Source of the DNA: Oceanospirillaceae bacterium UBA2001
Lineage (GTDB): Bacteria > Pseudomonadota > Gammaproteobacteria > Pseudomonadales > Balneatricaceae
DNA length: 11,272 bases
Direction: 5' to 3'
NCBI GenBank assembly: GCA_002335115.1
Contig: DDCR01000134.1
Location: 1-11,272 of the forward strand
This document shows, one piece after another, positions 6,017 to 11,272 of the stretch. The notes under the pieces were generated by a model that did not search any database, was not told where the DNA came from, and was given only the letters and a program-made list of their open reading frames with translations. The stretch's first letter is position 1. Each line of letters starts with the position of its first letter. Both the position numbers and the translations under genes were made by a program.

Positions 6017-8058
6017 ATCTAGATAATAGACCTCTAATAGAGATTTGTGACCTCAGTATTGGGTTTTCGAACGAGGAAAAGCAGGTACTGCCTATACTTC
6101 GTAATATAGATTTAACCGTCAGAGCTGGTGAAACTGTAGGTTTGGTGGGTGAAAGTGGCTCAGGCAAGAGTACCCTAGCATTGGCCATGATGGGATATTT
6201 AGGTAATCCTCTGAAAGTGCTTAATGGCTCCACTTCATTTCGCCAGCAATCCACCTTTGATCTTTCAGTGCGAGAATTAGAGCAGATTAGGGGTGGCCAA
6301 CTTGCCCTCATTCCTCAAAATGCGGGCCAAGCACTGACCCCAACACAGCGAATTGGTAGGCAAATTTCTGAGGCCTTGAAATTGCATAGTAAGTTCACGG
6401 AGACACAACGACCTGAGCGCGTTATAGAACTTTTAACTCAAGTTCGACTGCCAGATCCAGCCACTCTAGTGGATCGTTATCCTCACGAACTTTCTGGCGG
6501 CCAGCAACAACGTGTGGCCGTCGCAATGGCGCTAGCAGGTGAGCCTGATGCACTTTTATTAGACGAACCGACCACTGGACTGGACGTGACTACTCAAGCC
6601 CATGTGTTAGAACTACTGCGCGATCTGGCGCAAGAAACGGGCACTGCAATGGTGTATGTAAGTCATGATTTGGGAGCCATAGCTCGTGTCTGTGAGCGTG
6701 TTGTGGTTATGTATGCAGGAGAAATTGTGCTTGATGGTAGTGTTCGACAGGTCTTGCTCAAGCCTGTTCATCCCTATGCTCGAAGCCTACTCGCGTCGAT
6801 TCCAAAACTTCGTGAGGCGAGTTTGCCAGCGGCACTTGATGGTCGGCCTCCAGCTCCAGGCGATGTTGGTAATGGTTGTGCTTTTGCTGCACGCTGCGCC
6901 ATGGTGGAAGATCGTTGCACCCATGAAAGGCCGAGCTTACAGGTCACCAAGTCTGGTGAGCGCGTGCGTTGCCATTTATTTGAAAAAGTGGAACAGCTTG
7001 CGGCGCCGGGGCCTGGAACAGCTGTCGAGCGTTCATCACTTAAACAGGCTCCTGAAGTATTGGCACTGGATAATATTGCCATTAGCTATACCTCTCGTGG
7101 TCTTTTGGATCAAATCCTCGGCCGTCAGCCTAATAATACACCGACCGTCGATGATATATCCCTTGTCATCCGTAAGGGCGAAACCATTGGCTTAGTAGGT
7201 GAATCGGGTAGTGGAAAATCGACTATCTTGAAGGCCATTGCGGGCCTAATCCCCGCGCGCCATGGCAATATTACCTACAATGGCAATGAGTTACTCAAGG
7301 CGAGTATCGACCAGCGTGACAAAAATCAGTTACGTCGCATTCAGCTAATATTCCAAAACCCTGACGACTCTTTAAATCCTCGTCAAACTGTGGCGGAAAT
7401 ACTGGCACAACCTCTGCGACTTTATTTTGGACTATCAAACCAAGAATTGCATGATCGCAGTGTAGAAATACTCGAACGTGTGCGTCTAGGTGGCCATTAC
7501 CTTGAGCGCCTTCCTAGCCAATTATCAGGTGGTGAAAAACAACGTGTGGCGGTGGCTAGAGCATTTATAGCAGAGCCCGAATTAGTTCTATGTGATGAAG
7601 TGACTTCTGCGCTTGATGTTTCGGTGCAGGCGGCAGTATTGGGATTACTCAACCGCTTGCAACGAGAATTTGGCACAACCTATATTTTTGTATCCCATGA
7701 CCTTGCAGTTGTTAGAGCACTAGCTGACCGGGTGGCCCTTTTATATCAGGGACGACTGTGTGAAATAGGGCCTGTCGCAGACGTTTATTCGCTGCCTTCT
7801 CATCCTTACACTGAGGTTTTGTTGGGAGCCGTTCTCGAACCCCATCCAGATTCCGTTCCTGTTCTTTCAGCTGATGATATTGTCGAATTGTCACCCATGC
7901 CGATAGGTTGTCCATTTCAGCGTCGCTGCCCGCGTCGTTTAGGGGAAATATGCGATACGCAGACACCTCCATGGCAACAAGTGAGCTCGGAACATTTAAT
8001 CCGCTGTCACATTCAACACAGTGACCTACAAAAAATACAAACTCAACAAGTCAGTTAA
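6013..8058 (+). CDS. Fused two-domain peptide ABC transporter ATPase (DppD-DppF type)
   Basis: This 681-residue cytoplasmic protein contains both nucleotide-binding domains that are usually separate OppD/DppD and OppF/DppF proteins. Domain 1 has Walker A GESGSGKST (46-54), signature LSGGQ (160-164), Walker B with catalytic Glu LLLDEPTTGLD (181-191) and the switch His218. Domain 2 has GESGSGKST (396-404), LSGGE (504-508), LVLCDEVTSALD (525-536) and His562. All catalytic residues are present in both halves. Each half ends in an oligopeptide-transporter C-terminal region with four cysteines: C289, C295, C302 and C320, then C633, C639, C647 and C665. The linker near 325-350 is Pro/Ala/Gly-rich. 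This fusion is known in other proteobacteria and is comparable to GsiA/YejF-type proteins. It starts in an ATGA overlap with the permease gene. Confidence 0.93.
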   Translation: MNLDNRPLIEICDLSIGFSNEEKQVLPILRNIDLTVRAGETVGLVGESGSGKSTLALAMMGYLGNPLKVLNGSTSFRQQSTFDLSVRELEQIRGGQLALIPQNAGQALTPTQRIGRQISEALKLHSKFTETQRPERVIELLTQVRLPDPATLVDRYPHELSGGQQQRVAVAMALAGEPDALLLDEPTTGLDVTTQAHVLELLRDLAQETGTAMVYVSHDLGAIARVCERVVVMYAGEIVLDGSVRQVLLKPVHPYARSLLASIPKLREASLPAALDGRPPAPGDVGNGCAFAARCAMVEDRCTHERPSLQVTKSGERVRCHLFEKVEQLAAPGPGTAVERSSLKQAPEVLALDNIAISYTSRGLLDQILGRQPNNTPTVDDISLVIRKGETIGLVGESGSGKSTILKAIAGLIPARHGNITYNGNELLKASIDQRDKNQLRRIQLIFQNPDDSLNPRQTVAEILAQPLRLYFGLSNQELHDRSVEILERVRLGGHYLERLPSQLSGGEKQRVAVARAFIAEPELVLCDEVTSALDVSVQAAVLGLLNRLQREFGTTYIFVSHDLAVVRALADRVALLYQGRLCEIGPVADVYSLPSHPYTEVLLGAVLEPHPDSVPVLSADDIVELSPMPIGCPFQRRCPRRLGEICDTQTPPWQQVSSEHLIRCHIQHSDLQKIQTQQVS

Positions 8059-8170
8059 TGGCTTATTAAAGTTGTTGGTCGGGCATTGCTGTATAGCAAG
8101 ATAATTTGATAAGAGGCTATTTTTTTGGTGTTAATGTGAATGCATCTTCGGTGCAGTAAAGAAATGTAAA

Positions 8171-8190
8171 GTGTGAGTGATTGCTCACAC
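8171..8190. repeat. Inverted repeat GTGTGAG-N6-CTCACAC
   Basis: Perfect 7-bp arms with a 6-nt centre, about 150 nt upstream of the MipA-like start. It could be a regulator site or a weak RNA hairpin. It contains TGTGA and TCACA, but with 8 nt between them rather than the 6 of a CRP site. Confidence 0.4.
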
Positions 8191-8271
8191 CAAATGGTTA
8201 GTATTAAAGAAAACATACACTGCTGTTCTATTCTAAGGCTGGGCACCAATAGTTAAGGGGTCAATCTTCGT

Positions 8272-8304
8272 TGCGTCATAGGCAATGAAATGAGCTATGA
8301 CGCA
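8272..8304. repeat. Perfect 10-bp inverted repeat upstream of the MipA-like gene
   Basis: TGCGTCATAG (8272-8281) and CTATGACGCA (8295-8304) are perfect 10-bp arms around a 13-nt loop. This is 34 nt before the likely ATG at 8339. It may be an operator for an envelope-stress or two-component regulator, or a leader RNA hairpin affecting translation. The ATG at 8297 lies inside its right arm and is therefore a poor candidate start. Confidence 0.55.
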
Positions 8305-8324
8305 TTTATTAATACGCAAAAAAG

Positions 8325-8330
8325 AAGGGA
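8325..8330 (+). promoter_or_regulatory. Shine-Dalgarno deciding the MipA-like start
   Basis: AAGGGA lies 8 nt before the ATG at 8339. The earlier in-frame ATG at 8297 has no such site, so 8339 is preferred. Confidence 0.65.
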
Positions 8331-8338
8331 TCTCAACG

Positions 8339-9088
8339 ATGGAACTAAACAAAGCGCTTTGTATAATGACAATGGGGTTGTGTCTTGTAGTGGGAACTAG
8401 CCATGCTCAAGAAACAGGTCAAGTTTCAGTAGGATTAGCCTACATTGGAAGTGATTCAATCTATGCAAATGTGCCATTCAAATCTTCAGTGATGCCATCT
8501 TTTAATTATAAGTCAGACACCCTGACTGTAGGTTTTCAAGAAGGTATCGCTTACAAGTTTATCAATAAAGGCACTGTTAAGATGAGTGCGGCGATCATCC
8601 CCAGATTCAGACCTTACAAGAGTACTGATTCTGCAGACCTAAGTGGGATGACAAGAGACATGTATTTTGACAGCGCTTTAAATACCTCATACGAAATTTC
8701 TCGCGGCCTAAATGCTCAATTTAAAATTGGCACAGAGCTAACCAATAAATTTAATGGAAATTTTTTCGACCTGAGCTTAAGTCGATTCATACCCATGATG
8801 GGCCAACCTTTGATCCTCAAAGCTGGCGCAAAGTGGTACAGCAGTGCGCGGGCAAACTACTTGTATGGCGTTAATGCCAGTGAGGCAACTGGGCAGCGTG
8901 CTGAATATGCACTTCAAAGTGTGCTTTTACCCTATATTTCGGTCAATAAAATTTATTCATTGACCCCACAGACGTCGCTGTTTGCCAACGTCAATATAAA
9001 CTTCTTACCAAGTAAGGTGGTTAATAGTCCCATTGTTAGCGGCAATACGGCTGTATCTACTGTTTTAGGCCTCAACTATAGTTTCTAA
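8339..9088 (+). CDS. MipA/OmpV-family outer-membrane beta-barrel protein
   Basis: From the ATG at 8339 the protein has 249 residues, the usual family length. The in-frame ATG at 8297 would add 14 residues, spoil the signal peptide and lie inside an inverted repeat, so I reject it. A Sec signal is clear: MELNK, a hydrophobic core and SHA|QE with cleavage after Ala23. The mature part alternates polar and hydrophobic residues as in a beta barrel. It has the MipA-type YLYGVNASEA segment (174-183) and NSPIV (229-233), and ends in aromatic Phe249, the usual signal for outer-membrane insertion. E. coli MipA scaffolds murein hydrolase MltA with PBP1B; other members are porin-like or antimicrobial-response proteins. 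The exact role here is unknown. No neighbouring two-component system is visible. Confidence 0.82.
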   Translation: MELNKALCIMTMGLCLVVGTSHAQETGQVSVGLAYIGSDSIYANVPFKSSVMPSFNYKSDTLTVGFQEGIAYKFINKGTVKMSAAIIPRFRPYKSTDSADLSGMTRDMYFDSALNTSYEISRGLNAQFKIGTELTNKFNGNFFDLSLSRFIPMMGQPLILKAGAKWYSSARANYLYGVNASEATGQRAEYALQSVLLPYISVNKIYSLTPQTSLFANVNINFLPSKVVNSPIVSGNTAVSTVLGLNYSF

Positions 9089-9128
9089 TTCACGGGTGGA
9101 TTTTAAAAGGTGTTGCTTTAGACCTCTA

Positions 9129-9138
9129 AACCTAGGTT
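9129..9138. repeat. 10-bp palindrome AACCTAGGTT
   Basis: A perfect palindrome between the MipA-like gene and the secreted-protein gene. It overlaps a weak -10-like TATTAT (9138-9143) that has TTGCTT 19 nt upstream. The promoter reading is weak, and chance is possible. Confidence 0.25.
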
Positions 9139-9188
9139 ATTATCCTTAAATCAATGGCAGCCATCCAAAAAGTGTCTGCTTGCAAAAC

Positions 9189-9215
9189 ACCATATTGAAG
9201 CTCAATTAATATGGT
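9189..9215. repeat. Nested inverted repeat upstream of the secreted-protein gene
   Basis: ACCATATT (9189-9196) and AATATGGT (9208-9215) are perfect 8-bp arms with an 11-nt centre. A second, inner dyad ATTGA-AGC-TCAAT lies at 9194-9206. It is 41 nt upstream of the GTG at 9257, a position suited to an operator or a leader hairpin. Confidence 0.4.
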
Positions 9216-9245
9216 TATAAGATAAACATAGCGTCATCATTAGTT

Positions 9246-9249
9246 GGAG
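9246..9249 (+). promoter_or_regulatory. Shine-Dalgarno favouring the GTG start at 9257
   Basis: GGAG lies 7 nt before GTG at 9257 and 10 nt before TTG at 9260, so the GTG is the better start. Confidence 0.5.
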
Positions 9250-9256
9250 ATATATT

Positions 9257-9706
9257 GTGTTGCGTCTAATTACGGCAGTTATGATTATGTTGTTAGCCCC
9301 AGTAGTTTTGGGTGAGTCCCATTGGTCAAACTGGTCGGACAAAACTTTATGCAGATTATCAAAAGATCCTGAACTTATCGAATACCGCAAGGCTGCCGAA
9401 GACCGAGGGCTTTCATGTTCAGCTGACAAGCCTACCAGCCCCGGAACGGCGGTGGCTAAAACCAATATAGAAGGCCTACTAATAAATAACTTTCGATGCC
9501 TACAAGGCAGGCATTACATGGGCAATATCATCAATGGTACGGACAACTACATCAGCTATGTGCAGGTAAAGTCGTTTGACTACGATGGGGTTCTCATTGG
9601 TAGTTGCAAAACATTTGTTGGTTTGAGTCCTGGGTCTTTTGATAGCTTCTTGGCAGTCAACTGCAACTGTCAAAAAACGAACCGCTACCAAATTAAAGCC
9701 CAGTAG
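9257..9706 (+). CDS. Small secreted cysteine-containing protein with FxLYD-like C-terminal module
   Basis: This 149-residue protein starts at GTG 9257. The N-terminus is a Sec signal (hydrophobic 3-18, cleavage probably after Gly19, VLG|ES). Residues 22-54 carry the pattern HWSNWSDKTLC...EYRKAAEDRGLSC. I recognise this SDxxLC...RGLxC arrangement from small exported proteobacterial proteins but cannot give it a function. Residues about 80-137 resemble an FxLYD-type beta-sandwich: a GNIINGTDNYISYVQVK strand pair, FDYDGVLIGS and a LSPGSFDSF turn, as found in extracytoplasmic proteins. Six cysteines (32, 54, 81, 117, 136, 138) remain after cleavage and could form disulfides. There is no lipobox. 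It is probably periplasmic; its partner is unknown. It ends 74 nt before the EamA gene, so co-transcription is possible. Confidence 0.7.
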   Translation: MLRLITAVMIMLLAPVVLGESHWSNWSDKTLCRLSKDPELIEYRKAAEDRGLSCSADKPTSPGTAVAKTNIEGLLINNFRCLQGRHYMGNIINGTDNYISYVQVKSFDYDGVLIGSCKTFVGLSPGSFDSFLAVNCNCQKTNRYQIKAQ

Positions 9707-9780
9707 CGTGGGATCAAAAACTGCATTGAATCACAATGTCCCCTGCTAGTTGTGTTCTATATTTTTAACTAAGGCGGTGT

Positions 9781-10716
9781 GTGATGTTAGAAAAGTTTAC
9801 GCCCGCGACTCGTGGTGCAATCTTGTTAGTGTCTGGGATCTCTATTTTTGGTTTTTCTGACAATCTCACTTTGCTCGTTTCTGATCAAGTGAGTGTGGGG
9901 CAATTTCACTTTAGTCGTTCATTCATTGCTATGTTTATGGTCTTTGGGCTGGGAAAAGTATTTGGGCTTTCTGTGATGCCCAAATACTGGAAACCAATAC
10001 TGATCAGAACCTTTTTTATGGTGACATCAATGCTTCTTTATTTTGGTGTCATGCCCATGATGCCCATTGCAGAAGCAGGTGCAGGCCTTTTCACTTCACC
10101 TATTTTCGTGTTAATTTTTTCAAGCATATTTTTTAAGGAGCACATTGGCTGGCGTAGAATCGTAGCCGTCATTATTGGCAGCTGTGGCGTTTTATTAGTT
10201 TTACAGCCGGGTGTTAATGGTTTTAACTTTTACCAGATCATGCCCATCATGGCTGGTGCATGCTATGCATTAGGCTCAATCATTACTTACCGGCATTTGC
10301 GTGAGGAAAGCCCACTAGCCATTCTCATGAGCTTCATCGTGAGTATAGGGTTATGTGGGTTTGTCATTACCACATTGCTAACCTATTTCCCGGTTGCACC
10401 TGATTTAGTGGCGCAGGCTCCATTCCTTTTTCAGGGTTGGCAAAGTGTTGATGGCTCGTTTTGGCTGTGGATGTTTATAATCGCCGCTTTAGCGTCAACA
10501 GCTTTATCTTTGATGACCCGTGCATACCAATTAGCTCAAACAAGCTATGCAGCAATTTTTGAATACGCGTATCTAATTTCGGTTGGGCTGTTCAGTTGGC
10601 TCTTCTGGGGTATTATCCCCAATTATTTAAGTGCGATTGGTATTTTACTCATTATTTTTGCTGGGGTTATGATTGTGCTGGCACCCCAAAAACCATCTGC
10701 AGAGCAATTAGTCTGA
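9781..10716 (+). CDS. EamA-domain transporter, drug/metabolite transporter (DMT) superfamily
   Basis: This roughly 310-residue inner-membrane protein has the usual two-EamA layout: about 10 hydrophobic segments, with repeat 1 near 11-141 and repeat 2 near 152-300. Typical parts are PIAEAGAGLFTSPIFVLIFS (95-114), FKEHIGWRRIVAVIIGSCGV (118-137) and LQPG (141-144) in the first repeat. The second has RAYQLAQTSYAAIFEYAYLI (247-266). DMT members export or import amino acids, purines, SAM or other metabolites; the substrate here cannot be told. The start is GTG 9781 or, equally well, ATG 9784. AAGG at 9771-9774 is 6 nt from the first and 9 nt from the second. A -10-like TATATT at 9758-9763 lacks a -35, so it may be read with the upstream gene. 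Confidence 0.87.
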   Translation: MMLEKFTPATRGAILLVSGISIFGFSDNLTLLVSDQVSVGQFHFSRSFIAMFMVFGLGKVFGLSVMPKYWKPILIRTFFMVTSMLLYFGVMPMMPIAEAGAGLFTSPIFVLIFSSIFFKEHIGWRRIVAVIIGSCGVLLVLQPGVNGFNFYQIMPIMAGACYALGSIITYRHLREESPLAILMSFIVSIGLCGFVITTLLTYFPVAPDLVAQAPFLFQGWQSVDGSFWLWMFIIAALASTALSLMTRAYQLAQTSYAAIFEYAYLISVGLFSWLFWGIIPNYLSAIGILLIIFAGVMIVLAPQKPSAEQLV

Positions 10717-10770
10717 ACCGACTTTGAGTGCCTTGCAAGACGCTACAGTGTATAAAGTGTGATCGTTAGT

Positions 10771-10786
10771 CTTGAGCATGCTTAAG
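10771..10786. repeat. 16-bp near-palindrome
   Basis: CTTGAGCATGCTTAAG is self-complementary except for one G/T position. It lies 54 nt after the EamA stop and has no T run, so it is not an evident terminator. It could be a protein-binding site. Confidence 0.3.
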
Positions 10787-10824
10787 GCATTTGACAGACC
10801 TGACACTCCCCCCCATTTAAAAAG

Positions 10825-10854
10825 GTGACGGGGCTGATTTTGAGACTCTATAAT
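10825..10854 (+). promoter_or_regulatory. Sigma70-type promoter for the lipoprotein gene
   Basis: A -35-like GTGACG (10825-10830, 4 of 6), an 18-nt spacer and a perfect -10 TATAAT (10849-10854). Transcription would start near 10861, giving a leader of about 59 nt. It sits between the EamA gene and the lipoprotein gene, indicating independent transcription of the latter. Confidence 0.55.
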
Positions 10855-10919
10855 AACCTTGAAGCTTGGGTGGTGGAAACGCTGAATAAGTTAAAGATAA
10901 CTAAAAGGTAATTTGATTA

Positions 10920-11272
10920 ATGAGAATACTAAAGCTGAATTACAAGGCTTTGCGTGCTCTCTTGGCAGTGCTGGTTATTAGCGTGTCGACAAGTGGGTGC
11001 ACCACTAAACTCGCTTATGATTTTCTAGATTGGGGGTTGTACTGGGAGCTAAAAGATTATGTTAAATTTACCCGAGACCAACGCCTGTTGGTTAAAGACG
11101 AGATTTCCCAGCTAATTGATTGGCATCGTAGTGAGGAACTGCCCCAATACGCCGACCAGTTAGAAAAACTCTCCAAAGAACTAAAGAGCGGCATAACGGT
11201 TGAGCAATTGGAGGAATCCTATAATAACCTCAGAGACAGCTGGCAGCGAATTGTTATTAAAACCCTACCTGC
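10920..11272 (+). CDS. DUF6279-like lipoprotein, N-terminal part
   Basis: The ATG at 10920 opens a frame that runs off the window after 117 complete codons. It is preceded by AAAAGG at 10903-10908, a rather long 11 nt away. The N-terminus is a lipoprotein signal: MRILKLNYK, a hydrophobic stretch, then STSGC with Cys27 as the likely lipidated residue. Thr at -3 makes the lipobox imperfect. The following KLAYDFLDWGLYWELKDYV, FTRDQRLLVKDEI and DWHRSEELPQYADQLEKL resemble the helical DUF6279 family of proteobacterial lipoproteins, whose function is unknown. Asp28 is absent after Cys (it is Thr), so outer-membrane sorting by the Lol rule is plausible. The 3' end is missing only because of the window boundary. 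Confidence 0.75.
   Translation, partial: MRILKLNYKALRALLAVLVISVSTSGCTTKLAYDFLDWGLYWELKDYVKFTRDQRLLVKDEISQLIDWHRSEELPQYADQLEKLSKELKSGITVEQLEESYNNLRDSWQRIVIKTLP

Larger units (their letters stand above)
8059..8338. other. Intergenic region between importer operon and MipA-like gene
   Basis: This 280-nt region contains three inverted repeats: a small TTGCT/AGCAA hairpin at 8086-8099, a 7-bp dyad at 8171-8190 and a 10-bp dyad at 8272-8304. None is followed by a T run on the plus strand, so no clear terminator for the importer operon is visible. I find no convincing sigma70 promoter. The frames here give only short ORFs without credible starts. Confidence 0.5.

Noticed and set aside
6686..7195. 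169-codon plus-strand open frame inside the ATPase gene
   Set aside because: It overlaps the well-conserved linker region and domain boundary of the fused ATPase in another frame, with no independent support.
6013..8058. Fused ATPase as an assembly or frameshift artefact joining two genes
   Set aside because: The frame is continuous through a sensible linker, both domains are complete, and such two-domain peptide-transporter ATPases are known.
8172..8189. CRP/Vfr binding site (TGTGA...TCACA)
   Set aside because: The half-sites are 8 nt apart instead of 6, so the spacing is wrong for CRP.
8055..8249. 64-codon minus-strand open frame in the intergenic region
   Set aside because: No Shine-Dalgarno, low-complexity composition and no family resemblance; it spans a palindromic, probably non-coding region.

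Overview
The window most resembles the chromosome of a Gram-negative gammaproteobacterium, possibly a marine one. The signs are a MipA/OmpV-type outer-membrane barrel, a DUF6279-type lipoprotein, a BisC/TorA-type molybdoenzyme, a periplasmic peptide-transport operon, and moderate GC content with AT-rich intergenic DNA. The taxonomic guess is inference. No rRNA, tRNA, CRISPR array, phage gene or insertion sequence was seen.

Layout. (1) Bases 1-1430, plus strand: the 3' end of a molybdopterin S/N-oxide reductase-like gene, a 47-codon ORF overlapping its stop codon, and a CoA-ester lyase of the malyl-CoA lyase family starting 4 nt after that ORF. These look like one translationally coupled unit. 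(2) Bases 1452-2153, minus strand: a peptidase E-like protein (family S51), convergent with the lyase. A possible promoter with an operator-like dyad lies upstream of it. (3) Bases 2154-2587: a 434-nt AT-rich divergent intergenic region with two perfect dyads. (4) Bases 2588-8058, plus strand: a complete Opp/Dpp-type ABC importer. It consists of a periplasmic binding protein, a terminator-like hairpin, two permeases and one polypeptide carrying both ATPase domains. The last three genes overlap by 1 and 4 nt. (5) Bases 8297-9706: a MipA/OmpV-like barrel and a small cysteine-containing secreted protein with an FxLYD-like C-terminal module, each preceded by inverted repeats. (6) Bases 9781-10716: a 10-TM EamA/DMT transporter. 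(7) Bases 10920 to the end: the N-terminal part of a DUF6279-like lipoprotein behind a recognisable sigma70 promoter.

How the genes may work together. The importer would bring oligopeptides or related solutes into the cytoplasm, and the divergent peptidase E-like enzyme could cleave Asp-containing dipeptides there. This is a plausible peptide-scavenging locus, but the link is only adjacency. The molybdoenzyme, small ORF and CoA lyase are coupled in sequence, but no known pathway joins them. Downstream of the importer are mostly envelope proteins. Nothing here is clearly a new defence or mobile system. The best leads are the coupled 47-residue ORF, the cysteine clusters in the fused ATPase, the secreted two-module protein and the promoter-proximal dyads.
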